A stretch of 64,000 bases of DNA from assembly GCA_017355425.1 (NCBI GenBank), contig CP070233.1:908501-972500 (forward strand). The letters run 5' to 3'. Below, in pieces: positions 35,975 to 44,464 of the stretch; the first letter of the stretch is position 1, and every line of letters begins with the position of its first letter. The translations under genes were made by a program, and so were the position numbers. The DNA comes from Dolichospermum sp. DET69. Lineage in GTDB: Bacteria > Cyanobacteriota > Cyanobacteriia > Cyanobacteriales > Nostocaceae. The notes under the pieces are model-generated. The model made no database searches and was not told where the DNA came from. It saw only the letters and a list, made by a program, of their open reading frames with translations.

Positions 35975-36406
35975 ATGAATATGAGATTTGCAATTTCTGC
36001 CACATTGTTAACTACAACTTTACTATTAATACCAATTAACTCTAAACTAACATTAGCAGGAACTTGTGCTTCCCGGTGTGGAACTGCTCCACTTCATTTT
36101 ACCCCAGGACAATATATCCGGGTGAAAATTGTCAACCACAGTCATGGTGATGTGAAATTAGAACAGTTACCAGAATTGAGAAAAAAGACTTTAAGACCTG
36201 GAGAAAAATTACAATTTGACTTGCGAGGAGGAGAATTAGACGAATTTTCTCTGCTGTTTTGGGATGATGGGGGAAGATATCTCAAAGGTGTTGTGTCTAA
36301 ACCTAATTTTGGGACTTTGGTTTTAGAAATTCGTCCTAATAGTCGGGATTATCCAGGAGATCGCTCTCTTTATATTCGCAATAATGGACAAGTCCATATA
36401 TTTTAG
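35975..36406 (+). CDS. Secreted hypothetical protein (143 aa)
   Basis: N-terminal signal peptide (residues 1-28, FAISATLLTTTLLLIPI core, LAG cleavage region). A small beta-rich domain follows with a CASRCG pair of cysteines, GQYIRVKIVNHSHGDVKLEQ and RPGEKLQFDLRGG. No family name recognised. Exported to periplasm or cell surface. The ATG two codons later is an equally good start. It is 12 bp upstream of the cyclase gene. Confidence 0.7.
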   Translation: MNMRFAISATLLTTTLLLIPINSKLTLAGTCASRCGTAPLHFTPGQYIRVKIVNHSHGDVKLEQLPELRKKTLRPGEKLQFDLRGGELDEFSLLFWDDGGRYLKGVVSKPNFGTLVLEIRPNSRDYPGDRSLYIRNNGQVHIF

Positions 36407-36418
36407 TTTAAATATTGG

Positions 36419-39013
36419 ATGATAGTTATGTCAGTGCATGAACCAAATACTGAAGTAAACACAGATATGATTATTGATGTTAATCCTCAACCAAATAATA
36501 GAGAGCAAAAAAGTTCTCCTAATGTGGTTTCTTTAACTACACAAAAAGGAACGATTTCTCAATTTCTTGCTCCCTTGACCAAAGACACTTTTAAACAAGT
36601 AGTTCAAGAAGTTGAGCAAAAATTACAGGTTGTTAACCAAACCTTATCCATGTTGGATTATCAAGGTTTTGAGACAATCCTTCAGGAAATGCTCCATTCG
36701 ATTACTCTCAAAACTGCGGAATTATTGGGAGCAGATCGGACAACGATATTTTTATTAGATGAAGAGAAACAAGAACTTTGGTCTATTCTAGCTGAAGGAA
36801 AAAGTAAGCGCCCTTTAGAAATTAGGATTCCAGCCAATAAAGGTATTGCTGGTGAAGTTGCTACTTTCAAACAGGTGGTTAATATTCCCTTTGATTTTTA
36901 TGATGATCCCCGATCAATATTTGCTCAAGAACAAGATAAAAGAAATGGCTACCACACTTATACAATGTTGGCATTGCCACTGTTAAATACAGAGGATAAA
37001 TTGGTGGCCGTAGTACAATTACTAAATAAATTAAAACCTATTCATGATATTAATGATCCCCTCAACGAACGCATTGATACTAGAGGTTTTACTGAAGTTG
37101 ATGAAAATGTATTTCTAGAATTTGCTCCTTCAATTCGCCTGATTTTAGAATCATCTCGCTCCTTCTATATTGCCACTCAAAAACAACGAGCTGCCGCTGC
37201 ATTAATGAAGGCAATTAAATCCCTTAGTCAAAGTGGACTGGATTTAGAAGAAACTCTGAAAAGGGTAATGAATGAAGCGAAAAAATTGATGAATGCTGAC
37301 CGGAGTACACTGTGGTTGATAGATAGAGATCGCCATGATTTATGGACAAAAATTTATCAAGATAATGGTGTTGCTAAAGAGTTGCGCGTACCTATGGGTC
37401 AAGGTTTTGTCGGTATTGTTGCCGCGTCTGGCAAAAAACTAAATATTCCCTTTGATTTATATGAGCATTCTGACTCGGGAACGGCTCAAAAAATGGATCA
37501 AAGTAATGGCTATCGCACCTGTAGTTTGCTGTGTATGCCAATATTTAATAGTGATCAAAAATTGATTGGTGTTACCCAATTAGTAAATAAAAAGAAAGTT
37601 GGGGATTACTCACCTGATAATCCAGCCTTTTGGCCTAATGCTCCTGATTGCTTCCAAGCTAGTTTTGATAGAAATGATGAAGAATTTATGGAAGCATTTA
37701 ACATTCAAGCGGGTGTAGCTCTGCAAAATGCTCAGTTGTTTGCCAAACTTAAACAACAAGAAAAAATGCAGCGGGATATCTTGCGAAGTCTTTCCAATGG
37801 GGTGATTTCTACAGATAAAACTGGGATAATTATCACAGCTAATGAAAGTGCTAAACAATTATTAGGCTTTGGGGTAGAAGCAGCCTTGGAAGGTAAAATG
37901 GTGAGTGATATTGTCACTATTAAAGAGGGAGATTTTAGCAAATGGTTTCAAGATACTCTCCAGTCTAATAATGCTAAAAACAGTCAGCAATATTATCCTG
38001 ATCAGACTCTATTAACTACAGGCACAGAACAACATAGCGTTAATTTATCATTAAATAGTATTTCTGATGTCGAAGACGAAAATAAAGTCTGTGGCGCATT
38101 GGTGGTCATGGAAGATATTAGTGATGAAAAGCGTCTCAAGAGTACAATGTACCGTTATATGACCCAGGAATTAGCAGAAGAATTACTGAAATTAGATGAT
38201 GCTAAATTAGGGGGCGATCGCAAGGAAGTTACCATTTTATTCTCTGATATTCGCGGCTATACCACCCTCACAGAAAATATGGAAGCGGAAGAAGTGGTAA
38301 GAATGTTGAATGAATATTTTGAATCAATGGTGGAAGCAGTCTTTAAACATAAAGGCACTCTTGATAAATATATCGGTGATGCCATCATGGCTGTGTTTGG
38401 TTCTCCCTTACCTTTGGCAGAACACGCCGTTATGGCAGTACAAACAGCTTTAGAAATGCGCGATCGCTTGCTAGAATTAAATATCCTGCGTCAATCAACT
38501 AATCTTTGTGCCATTAAAATTGGGATTGGGATTAATTCTGATACCGTAATTAGTGGCAATATTGGTTCTAGTAAACGGATGGAATTTACCGCTATTGGTG
38601 ATGGTGTCAATCTGGGTTCTCGATTAGAAAGCGTCAGTAAACAATATGGTTGCGATATTATTATCAGCGATAATACATATAAAATTTGCCAAGATAGTGT
38701 TTGGGCAAGAGAACTAGATTATATCCGCGTTAAAGGACGGAATGAACCAGTCGCTATTTATGAGTTAATTGGAACGCGGACGGATCACATTAATAGCGCC
38801 AAACTAGAACTAATTGAGCATTATCACAAAGGGCGTGAATATTATCTAAAACGTCAATTTACCCCAGCCCTTTCGGAGTTTGTGAAAGCTTTATCTGCTG
38901 ACAATAATGATAAAGCCTCTATGTTATATATGAGTCGTTGTCAGCACTGGTTACAATCACCTCCATCTGATGCTACTTGGGATGAGGGTGTTTGGACATT
39001 TAAGGAAAAATAA
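36419..39013 (+). CDS. Adenylate/guanylate cyclase with GAF, GAF and PAS domains
   Basis: 864 residues, no membrane segments. First GAF domain at about 85-245 (ELLGADRTTIFLLDEEKQEL, and P-F-D-F-Y-D motif), second GAF at about 265-435 (ADRSTLWLIDRDRHDLWTKI, FDLYEHSDSG), PAS around 455-575, and class III cyclase domain at about 590-790. The cyclase has both metal-binding aspartates (TILFSDIRGYTTL and YIGDAIMAVFGSP) and IGIGINSDTVISGNIGS...EFTAIGDGVN. This is the CyaB-type cyanobacterial adenylate cyclase architecture, in which GAF domains bind cyclic nucleotides. A C-terminal TPR-like helix pair follows. ATG 36428 is an alternative start. Confidence 0.92.
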   Translation: MIVMSVHEPNTEVNTDMIIDVNPQPNNREQKSSPNVVSLTTQKGTISQFLAPLTKDTFKQVVQEVEQKLQVVNQTLSMLDYQGFETILQEMLHSITLKTAELLGADRTTIFLLDEEKQELWSILAEGKSKRPLEIRIPANKGIAGEVATFKQVVNIPFDFYDDPRSIFAQEQDKRNGYHTYTMLALPLLNTEDKLVAVVQLLNKLKPIHDINDPLNERIDTRGFTEVDENVFLEFAPSIRLILESSRSFYIATQKQRAAAALMKAIKSLSQSGLDLEETLKRVMNEAKKLMNADRSTLWLIDRDRHDLWTKIYQDNGVAKELRVPMGQGFVGIVAASGKKLNIPFDLYEHSDSGTAQKMDQSNGYRTCSLLCMPIFNSDQKLIGVTQLVNKKKVGDYSPDNPAFWPNAPDCFQASFDRNDEEFMEAFNIQAGVALQNAQLFAKLKQQEKMQRDILRSLSNGVISTDKTGIIITANESAKQLLGFGVEAALEGKMVSDIVTIKEGDFSKWFQDTLQSNNAKNSQQYYPDQTLLTTGTEQHSVNLSLNSISDVEDENKVCGALVVMEDISDEKRLKSTMYRYMTQELAEELLKLDDAKLGGDRKEVTILFSDIRGYTTLTENMEAEEVVRMLNEYFESMVEAVFKHKGTLDKYIGDAIMAVFGSPLPLAEHAVMAVQTALEMRDRLLELNILRQSTNLCAIKIGIGINSDTVISGNIGSSKRMEFTAIGDGVNLGSRLESVSKQYGCDIIISDNTYKICQDSVWARELDYIRVKGRNEPVAIYELIGTRTDHINSAKLELIEHYHKGREYYLKRQFTPALSEFVKALSADNNDKASMLYMSRCQHWLQSPPSDATWDEGVWTFKEK

Positions 39014-39194
39014 GTAAGTATTTTTGGGTAATGTGGAGTTGTTTTACTGACGCTGTGTTGTCCTAGAAAGTTTCTGGATATTATTCTCTACAGGGGGAAA
39101 TATACAGGAACTTTGAACTTTTTGTCCCGGAGAATTGGATAGAGAGAAAATGACGATATAATAAATAGTGAGGTTTTTCAATTTAATAGTCTAA

Positions 39195-39358
39195 GAGGAT
39201 GTTTTAAAAGTATTAGATGAAACCGATAATCTCCAAAAACCTAACCCCCCTGCCCCCCTTCCCTCCTAGGGAAGGGGGGTTTCAAAGCCTCTCCCCGCTT
39301 CGGGGAGAGGTTTACAAGAGGGGTTTGTTTATACATTAAAAACTTTTCAAACACCCTC
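39195..39358. mobile_element. 164-bp MITE-like element, copy 1
   Basis: Left end GAGGATGTTTTAAAAGT and right end ACTTTTCAAACACCCTC are imperfect inverted repeats, flanked on both sides by TAA. The inside contains CCTAACCCCCCTGCC, two GC-rich hairpins (CCCTTCCCTCCTAGGGAAGG and CTCTCCCCGCTTCGGGGAGAG) and no gene. Copy 2 is at 50521-50707. TAA duplications and this size suggest mobilisation by an IS5/IS1031-type transposase not present here. Confidence 0.8.
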
Positions 39359-39405
39359 TAATAATTTCCCACTCAAAAATAATTTAGTTTCTATTGGTAT
39401 TTTAT

Positions 39406-41265
39406 ATGCTGACACAAGAATTTTATAACGTAATTGATAGCAACCTTAATACACTTTTGGAGAAATATAAAGATGATGAATTCATAAAAAAACATAGCAA
39501 AAAAATAGAGAATCAAAAATCTTATGCCCTCTTAATTTGGTTTCTCGAATTTTACGGAAGAAAATCTAACTATAAAGATTTTATTACGGATGGTCATCAA
39601 GATCGTTCTTGTGACATTGTTTTTGATAATACAAATAATCAGGGAGAGAAAATTTTTTATGTCGTTCAGTCAAAATGGAATAATCCTAATAAATCAGGCA
39701 ACGAACCTGATAAAAAGGAAATACTACAAGCACTTAATGATTTTGACACAATTTTGCGGGGAGAAAAACAAAATGTGAATGAAAAAGTAAAAGCGAAATT
39801 AGATGATCTAGATAATCACCTTAAAGCTAATGGAGAGGTTAGATTTCTATTTTTGACACTTTCTCAATATAAAGGAGGGGCGGATGAAAATATTAGTGCT
39901 TTTAAAAAAGGTGATGAAAAAATTAAATTTGAACTAATTGATATAAATCGGATAAAATTAGATTATATTGACAGAACATATAAAAAAATAGACCCTTTAA
40001 ATCCTTTAGAAATTTATCATAACCCAGAAGAAAATCCTGTCACTATAGAAATAGTTCAAAAGAATGGAGTTGTTAAAATAGATAAGCCTTTTGAGGCATA
40101 TATGTTTTTACTTCGCCCCAAAAGTATATATAATTTATTTGAAAAATATGGATTTGCTCTTTTTTATAAAAATGTGAGAAATCCTCTACTGCAATCACAA
40201 TTTAATGAAGATATAGAAAGAACAGCACTGGACAATCCAGCCTATTTTTGGTATTACAATAATGGCATTACAGCAATTACTTATTTGTTGCCTACTATTG
40301 GAAAAAAAGCTGAACAAATAGAATTAACGGGATTGCAAATTATTAATGGCGCACAAACTGTTTATTCTATTTACCGAGCTTACAAAGATGCTACAGTAAC
40401 GAAGCGCAGACAGATGGATAGTGAATCTTTGGTAACTTTACGCTTATTAAAATCAGGTGGAAAAGATTTTGATTTAAATGTTACGAGGTATACTAATTCC
40501 CAAAATCCCGTAGAGGATAGAGATTTTTGTGCTAATGATGATATACAGATAATGCTTCAAAACGCATCATATCAAACTAATATTTGGTATGAAAAAAGGC
40601 GTGATGAATTTAGAGAAACTCCAGAGAATGTAAAAAAAGTTCCAAATTATATTTTTGCAAACGTCTATTTAGCTTATCATTTGCAAGACCCTGTTAATGT
40701 TATCAAAAATTATGATCAAAGAAAAATGAATAAAAACTTGAATTTTATTTCTCATAAAGAACATAAAGATGGTCTTTATGAGAAAATATTCAATGATAAA
40801 ACAACATTTGAAAATATGTTGTGTGCCTTTTATGTTTTTAACGTAATTTATAATGCTGCACCTTTTTCATATCAAGCTACTTTCAGAAGCTATTTATATC
40901 ATTTATTAGCTTTATTTAAAGTAGCTTTTACAAAGTATTTAAAGGCAAAATTTAATAATGATATAAATGTAAATAAACATATCATCGAAATTTATGAAAA
41001 AAATGAAAAAGAAATTATTATCAAAACTTTCAAGTTTATTAATCAGTTTGTTAAAAACCAACTTAAAGTAAGCGACAATGAAGAAAAAACAACAGAAAAA
41101 ATATTAAACTTCTTATTCAAACCTTTTCACTATGAGAAAATAAAAGAAGCCTTAGAAGATTTAGAACTTTTCGTTGAGGATATTGAAAATGTAATCATTA
41201 AAGATAATGAACAACTGATTGAGGGAGAAACCGATGAAGAAAATAATATCGAAAACAATGACTGA
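39406..41265 (+). CDS. AIPR family protein (abortive infection phage resistance)
   Basis: 619 residues from ATG 39406 (a TTG 12 bp earlier is less likely). The N-terminal third has a PD-(D/E)XK-like core (DGHQDRSCDIVFDN, then FYVVQSKWNNP with Q-x-K). The AIPR domain follows: LFYKNVRNPLLQSQFNEDIE, NPAYFWYYNNGITAITYL, LTGLQIINGAQTVYSIYRAY. The C-terminus is lysine-rich and acidic. AIPR proteins act in abortive infection against phage. No partner gene is adjacent. Its strong A/T content and the MITE 48 bp upstream suggest acquisition by transfer. Confidence 0.85.
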   Translation: MLTQEFYNVIDSNLNTLLEKYKDDEFIKKHSKKIENQKSYALLIWFLEFYGRKSNYKDFITDGHQDRSCDIVFDNTNNQGEKIFYVVQSKWNNPNKSGNEPDKKEILQALNDFDTILRGEKQNVNEKVKAKLDDLDNHLKANGEVRFLFLTLSQYKGGADENISAFKKGDEKIKFELIDINRIKLDYIDRTYKKIDPLNPLEIYHNPEENPVTIEIVQKNGVVKIDKPFEAYMFLLRPKSIYNLFEKYGFALFYKNVRNPLLQSQFNEDIERTALDNPAYFWYYNNGITAITYLLPTIGKKAEQIELTGLQIINGAQTVYSIYRAYKDATVTKRRQMDSESLVTLRLLKSGGKDFDLNVTRYTNSQNPVEDRDFCANDDIQIMLQNASYQTNIWYEKRRDEFRETPENVKKVPNYIFANVYLAYHLQDPVNVIKNYDQRKMNKNLNFISHKEHKDGLYEKIFNDKTTFENMLCAFYVFNVIYNAAPFSYQATFRSYLYHLLALFKVAFTKYLKAKFNNDINVNKHIIEIYEKNEKEIIIKTFKFINQFVKNQLKVSDNEEKTTEKILNFLFKPFHYEKIKEALEDLELFVEDIENVIIKDNEQLIEGETDEENNIENND

Positions 41266-41293
41266 TACACAATAGATTTGATAATTTTTAATT

Positions 41294-41319
41294 AACCAAT
41301 ACTTAATACAGTATTGGTT
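41294..41319 (+). terminator. Hairpin after the AIPR gene
   Basis: AACCAATAC and GTATTGGTT form a perfect 9-bp stem with an 8-base loop, 29 bp after the AIPR stop. There is no long T-run, so intrinsic termination is only possible. Confidence 0.45.
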
Positions 41320-41479
41320 GGTTTGTGAAGATTTGTTAATTGAACTTCAAAGTTCTTTACAAAACCATCTGAAACCCCTTTAATAACTATATTTTCTTGT
41401 TTGTAACAGTTAGTTGATATTTGTTGTCAAAATTATTGTTTTAGTTAGACACTAGGAAGACAACAAAGCAATTATTTTT

Positions 41480-41965
41480 ATGAACACTATTTCCAATCTG
41501 GAATTTAAACGGTCAACTTGGCAAACAGCTATTATGTTGACTTTGGGCTTCTGGCTCAGTGCTAGTCTATGTTTAGATTGGGTAATTATGCCTAGTCTTT
41601 ACTTTGCTGGCATGATGAACGAAGCTAATTTTTCTACAGCAGGTTATGCTGTTTTTTGGACTTTTAATCGCTTAGAATTATTGTCTGCTGCTGTGGTTTT
41701 AACTGCTGTACTGGCCATTAGCAAGACTAAATCTAATTGGCGTTTGGGTAGTATTGCTTTATCTGGATTACTGTTAACAGTAGCATTACTAGATACTTAT
41801 TTTTTAACTCCCCAAATGTGCGCTATAGGAAGTAATTTCAGCTTACTCGCTAGTCATCCAGTATCAGCAACAATGAATTTATTACACAGCGGTTATTTTT
41901 TGTTAGAAGCCTTAAAAGTATTAGCAGGAGGTATTCTTTTAAACTGGTACTGGCGAGAAGCTTAA
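41480..41965 (+). CDS. DUF4149-like integral membrane protein
   Basis: 161 residues with four predicted membrane helices (about 17-42, 56-80, 90-110 and 128-155). It includes LGFWLSASLCLDWVIMPSLY, AVFWTFNRLELLSAAVVLTA, and LLHSGYFLLEALKVLAGGIL. Similar cyanobacterial proteins are placed in the DUF4149/TMEM205-like group. Function unknown. No operon partner. Confidence 0.7.
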   Translation: MNTISNLEFKRSTWQTAIMLTLGFWLSASLCLDWVIMPSLYFAGMMNEANFSTAGYAVFWTFNRLELLSAAVVLTAVLAISKTKSNWRLGSIALSGLLLTVALLDTYFLTPQMCAIGSNFSLLASHPVSATMNLLHSGYFLLEALKVLAGGILLNWYWREA

Positions 41966-42310
41966 TTTTTAGAACCTAAGAGACTTCCAAATAAAAAAAT
42001 ATCCCAAAATTTCTTGTGGAGCAGGCATCTTGCCTGCTAATAATATCAGGAGGGAACCGGATGCCCATCCCACAAGATTGGATGACTAAAGCCATGCTCC
42101 GCGTTCACGAAGTTGACCGAATAGATACATCATGACAAGACAGGATAATTTATTTTATGACTTACTCATAGTAAAATATTATACCTGATGATTTCAATAA
42201 AATTGACAAAAAAAAGGTTACAATATTAAACATAAACATTAATATTCTTTAAGCTTTTGGCAATTCCTACAGCGTTCACGGAGGGTCTCGAAGAGAGCGT
42301 GGCGATCACT
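41966..42310. other. Intergenic region with dispersed repeat pieces
   Basis: Contains GAGCAGGCATCTTGCCTGCT (palindromic) and GGATGCCCATCCCACAAGAT, which belong to the same repeat type as about 17269, then GCGTTCACGAAGTTGACCG. Just before the desaturase start, GTTCACGGAGGGTCTCGAAG and AGAGCGTGGCGATC form another dispersed repeat. No gene. Confidence 0.5.
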
Positions 42311-43438
42311 ATGCAGTTAGAGACTTCCATAATGGTTAAAAAGTCAGATTTTGTCTTAGCTCCCTACATGAAGAGCAACGACTTACGTGCCACGTATCAA
42401 ATCCTAAATACAGTTATTCCTTATATTCTGTTATGGATTTTAGCAGTAAAAGCAGCAAAAGTTTCCTTTTATTTGCTGCCACCGATCATGGTGATGATCA
42501 CACTGTTTTCACTACGTTGTTTTTCTTTAATGCACGATTGTGGGCATTATTCACTCTTTAGATCGAAACGGGTAAATAGAGTCGTAGGATTTATTTTGGG
42601 AGTAATGAATGGAATTCCTCAATATCCTTGGTCAAGAGGTCATGCCTATCATCATAAAACAAATGGTGATTGGGAAAAATATCGAGGGCCAGTTGCATTA
42701 GTCTCCACGGAGGAATTTAGTAAACTTAGTCCTGCTGCCCAAAAGCGGTATGAATTGCTAAGGCATCCACTTATGCTTTTTCCGGGCGGTTTTTTCTACC
42801 TAGCAATTAAGCCAAGACTAGCACTAATCGCCGGATTATATGGTTTTATAGGTCATTTACTGAATTGCATACAAGAAGATCCAAGTATGGATATCAAGAA
42901 AATCATTTACTCTTATAAATCTAAAAATTGGTACACAACGGGGGAATTTTTTGATCTCCTTTTCAACAATATTTGTGTAGTTAGTAGTTGGATTTATCTG
43001 GGTTATTTACTAGGATTTGGATTCTTCTTGAGCATTTACTCAATTACCCTCACCTTTGCAGCAGCAATTTTCATCTGTGTTTTCTTTGTCCAACACAACT
43101 TTGAGGGATCTTACGCCCATAAAACCGAAGGCTGGGATTATACGCTAGGAGCATTAAAAGGCAGTAGTTACTTAGAATTACCCACTGTTTTGAAATGGTT
43201 TTCAGCAGATATAGGCTACCACAATATCCACCATCTTTCTGAAAGAATACCTAATTACAATCTGGAAGCTTGCCACAATCAAAATATTCATTTACTGACG
43301 GATTCAAAAAAGTTGAAAATGGCAGATATTCCTGATTGTTTCCAATTTATTTTGTGGGATCCCTCCACGAGTTGTCCTGTATCAATTGCCTCATTTCATC
43401 AATCAATCTCTTGTGAAATTAGTCTTATATCATCATAG
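42311..43438 (+). CDS. Fatty acid desaturase
   Basis: Membrane di-iron desaturase of about 375 residues introducing double bonds into membrane lipid acyl chains. Three histidine clusters: HDCGH, then SRGHAYHHKTNGDWE, and IGYHNIHHLSERIPNYNLE. Several hydrophobic segments lie between. The frame is open from 42257, but the extra residues are translated from a dispersed repeat, so ATG 42311 (MQLETSIM) is chosen; ATG 42332 is also possible. Regiospecificity cannot be assigned. Confidence 0.85.
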   Translation: MQLETSIMVKKSDFVLAPYMKSNDLRATYQILNTVIPYILLWILAVKAAKVSFYLLPPIMVMITLFSLRCFSLMHDCGHYSLFRSKRVNRVVGFILGVMNGIPQYPWSRGHAYHHKTNGDWEKYRGPVALVSTEEFSKLSPAAQKRYELLRHPLMLFPGGFFYLAIKPRLALIAGLYGFIGHLLNCIQEDPSMDIKKIIYSYKSKNWYTTGEFFDLLFNNICVVSSWIYLGYLLGFGFFLSIYSITLTFAAAIFICVFFVQHNFEGSYAHKTEGWDYTLGALKGSSYLELPTVLKWFSADIGYHNIHHLSERIPNYNLEACHNQNIHLLTDSKKLKMADIPDCFQFILWDPSTSCPVSIASFHQSISCEISLISS

Positions 43439-43472
43439 ATAATTGATCTAATTTTCGGTTGTTTGCTGTCTC

Positions 43473-43754
43473 TTATTCTTCGTCACTGTTGGGTAATAAG
43501 AGACGAATAGCCAGGATGGCAAAACCCACAGCAGCGATCGCTTTTAAAATTCTTGTAGGTAAAAATTGCGATACTGCACCACCAGCTAATGCTCCCAGGA
43601 GACTAGTTAATAATAATGCTCCGGCTGTACCAAAAAATACTGCCTTTCGAGATTGTCCCCTCCCAGAAAGAGCGATCGCTGCTAATTGACTTTTATCACC
43701 CAATTCTGATAAAAATACGGTGACAAAACTTAGTCCTAAAAGATGCCAGTCCAT
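43473..43754 (-). CDS. GDT1/UPF0016 half-size protein, subunit 2 (putative Mn exporter)
   Basis: 93 residues from ATG 43754 (MDWHLLGLSFV), with three hydrophobic helices and one ExGDK motif: FLSELGDKSQLAAIALSGRG. Full-size GDT1/TMEM165 proteins carry two such motifs. Here the two halves are separate adjacent genes. Family members transport manganese or calcium out of the cytoplasm; in heterocystous cyanobacteria the two halves are thought to act as a heteromeric manganese exporter. An upstream start at 43805 would overlap the neighbour. Confidence 0.88.
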   Translation of the reverse strand: MDWHLLGLSFVTVFLSELGDKSQLAAIALSGRGQSRKAVFFGTAGALLLTSLLGALAGGAVSQFLPTRILKAIAAVGFAILAIRLLLPNSDEE

Positions 43755-43783
43755 AATTCCCCAGTTCCAAATATTTAAAAGTA

Positions 43784-44155
43784 TTAACCTTGGATTACAT
43801 CCCATACCAACATCAGCGAAATTAGCAGCAACATGACCCCGGCTGATTTCTCGACAGTTTTAGGGCTGAGTTTTGTAGATATCCAACCACCTAATAATAC
43901 TCCCAGTAAACTAGTAGTAATTAATGCTGCCCCTGAACCAGCAAAAACCACCCAAGGGGCATGGGATTCTGCACTCATTAACAGGGTAGAAAGTTGGGTT
44001 TTATCACCAATTTCTGCCAGAAAGATCGTAATAAAAGTTGTCCCAAAGACCATAAATACGGATTCTTGGGGTTTATCCTTAACTATAGGCTGATTTAAAT
44101 TGGTTTCAGTTACAGACAAGTCAGAAACGCTGACAGGTGGGGTATCAAGTTTCAC
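43784..44155 (-). CDS. GDT1/UPF0016 half-size protein, subunit 1 (putative Mn exporter)
   Basis: 123 residues. The N-terminus of about 30 residues is soluble, followed by three helices with the motif IFLAEIGDKTQLSTLLMSAE. Second half of the split GDT1 pair with the gene at 43473-43754, 29 bp away, and the first gene of the pair. Each half contributes one ExGDK(T/S) to the presumed ion path. Confidence 0.9.
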   Translation of the reverse strand: MKLDTPPVSVSDLSVTETNLNQPIVKDKPQESVFMVFGTTFITIFLAEIGDKTQLSTLLMSAESHAPWVVFAGSGAALITTSLLGVLLGGWISTKLSPKTVEKSAGVMLLLISLMLVWDVIQG

Positions 44156-44464
44156 AGGTATTAGTTTTGTCTCTAAGTTGTTTTCATATTCTTTTCATTT
44201 TCTCATATTGTTGTCATAAATTGCAACTTTAGTGAATTAAAAACCGACAGCTTGATCAAAGCGGATAATTTCCAAACTGCGATCGCTCTGCTTGTACTCG
44301 TTAATAAACAATATCACGCAACTAGTAGTATTTATTTTTCATATAAAGATTGTTGATGAGAATATGCGCTTAATTAATGATATTAAAAAGTAATCTAAAA
44401 CAAAATCTCTGATCACAACTTTGAATGCTAAAATAACCCGATATAGAGTGAATGGAAGATATTC
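44156..44464. other. Intergenic region upstream of the ATPase/TOPRIM module
   Basis: Contains the 48-bp ykgJ 3'-end duplicate (44237-44284), here the left boundary of the inserted module. The rest is AT-rich. GGAAG lies just before the ATG at 44465. No further gene. Confidence 0.6.
44237..44284 (-). pseudogene. Duplicate of the 3' end of ykgJ
   Basis: On the minus strand it encodes DRSLEIIRFDQAVGF and a TAA stop. The intact ykgJ at 46521-46871 ends DRSLEQIRFDQAVGF and TGA. At DNA level 44239-44286 and 46523-46570 match at about 43 of 48 positions, and the two copies differ at a silent site as well as at Q/I and the stop. It is therefore a diverged allele, not a fresh duplication. It marks the far side of the ATPase/TOPRIM cassette. 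Confidence 0.85.

Noticed and set aside
42257-42310. Longer N-terminus for the desaturase
   Set aside because: The extra 18 residues come from a dispersed intergenic repeat (CGGAGGGTCTCGAAGAGAGC); the family begins later.
44156-44236. Manganese (yybP-ykoY) riboswitch before the GDT1 pair
   Set aside because: The sequence upstream of 44155 is plain AT-rich DNA and lacks the conserved GGGGAGUA-type core.
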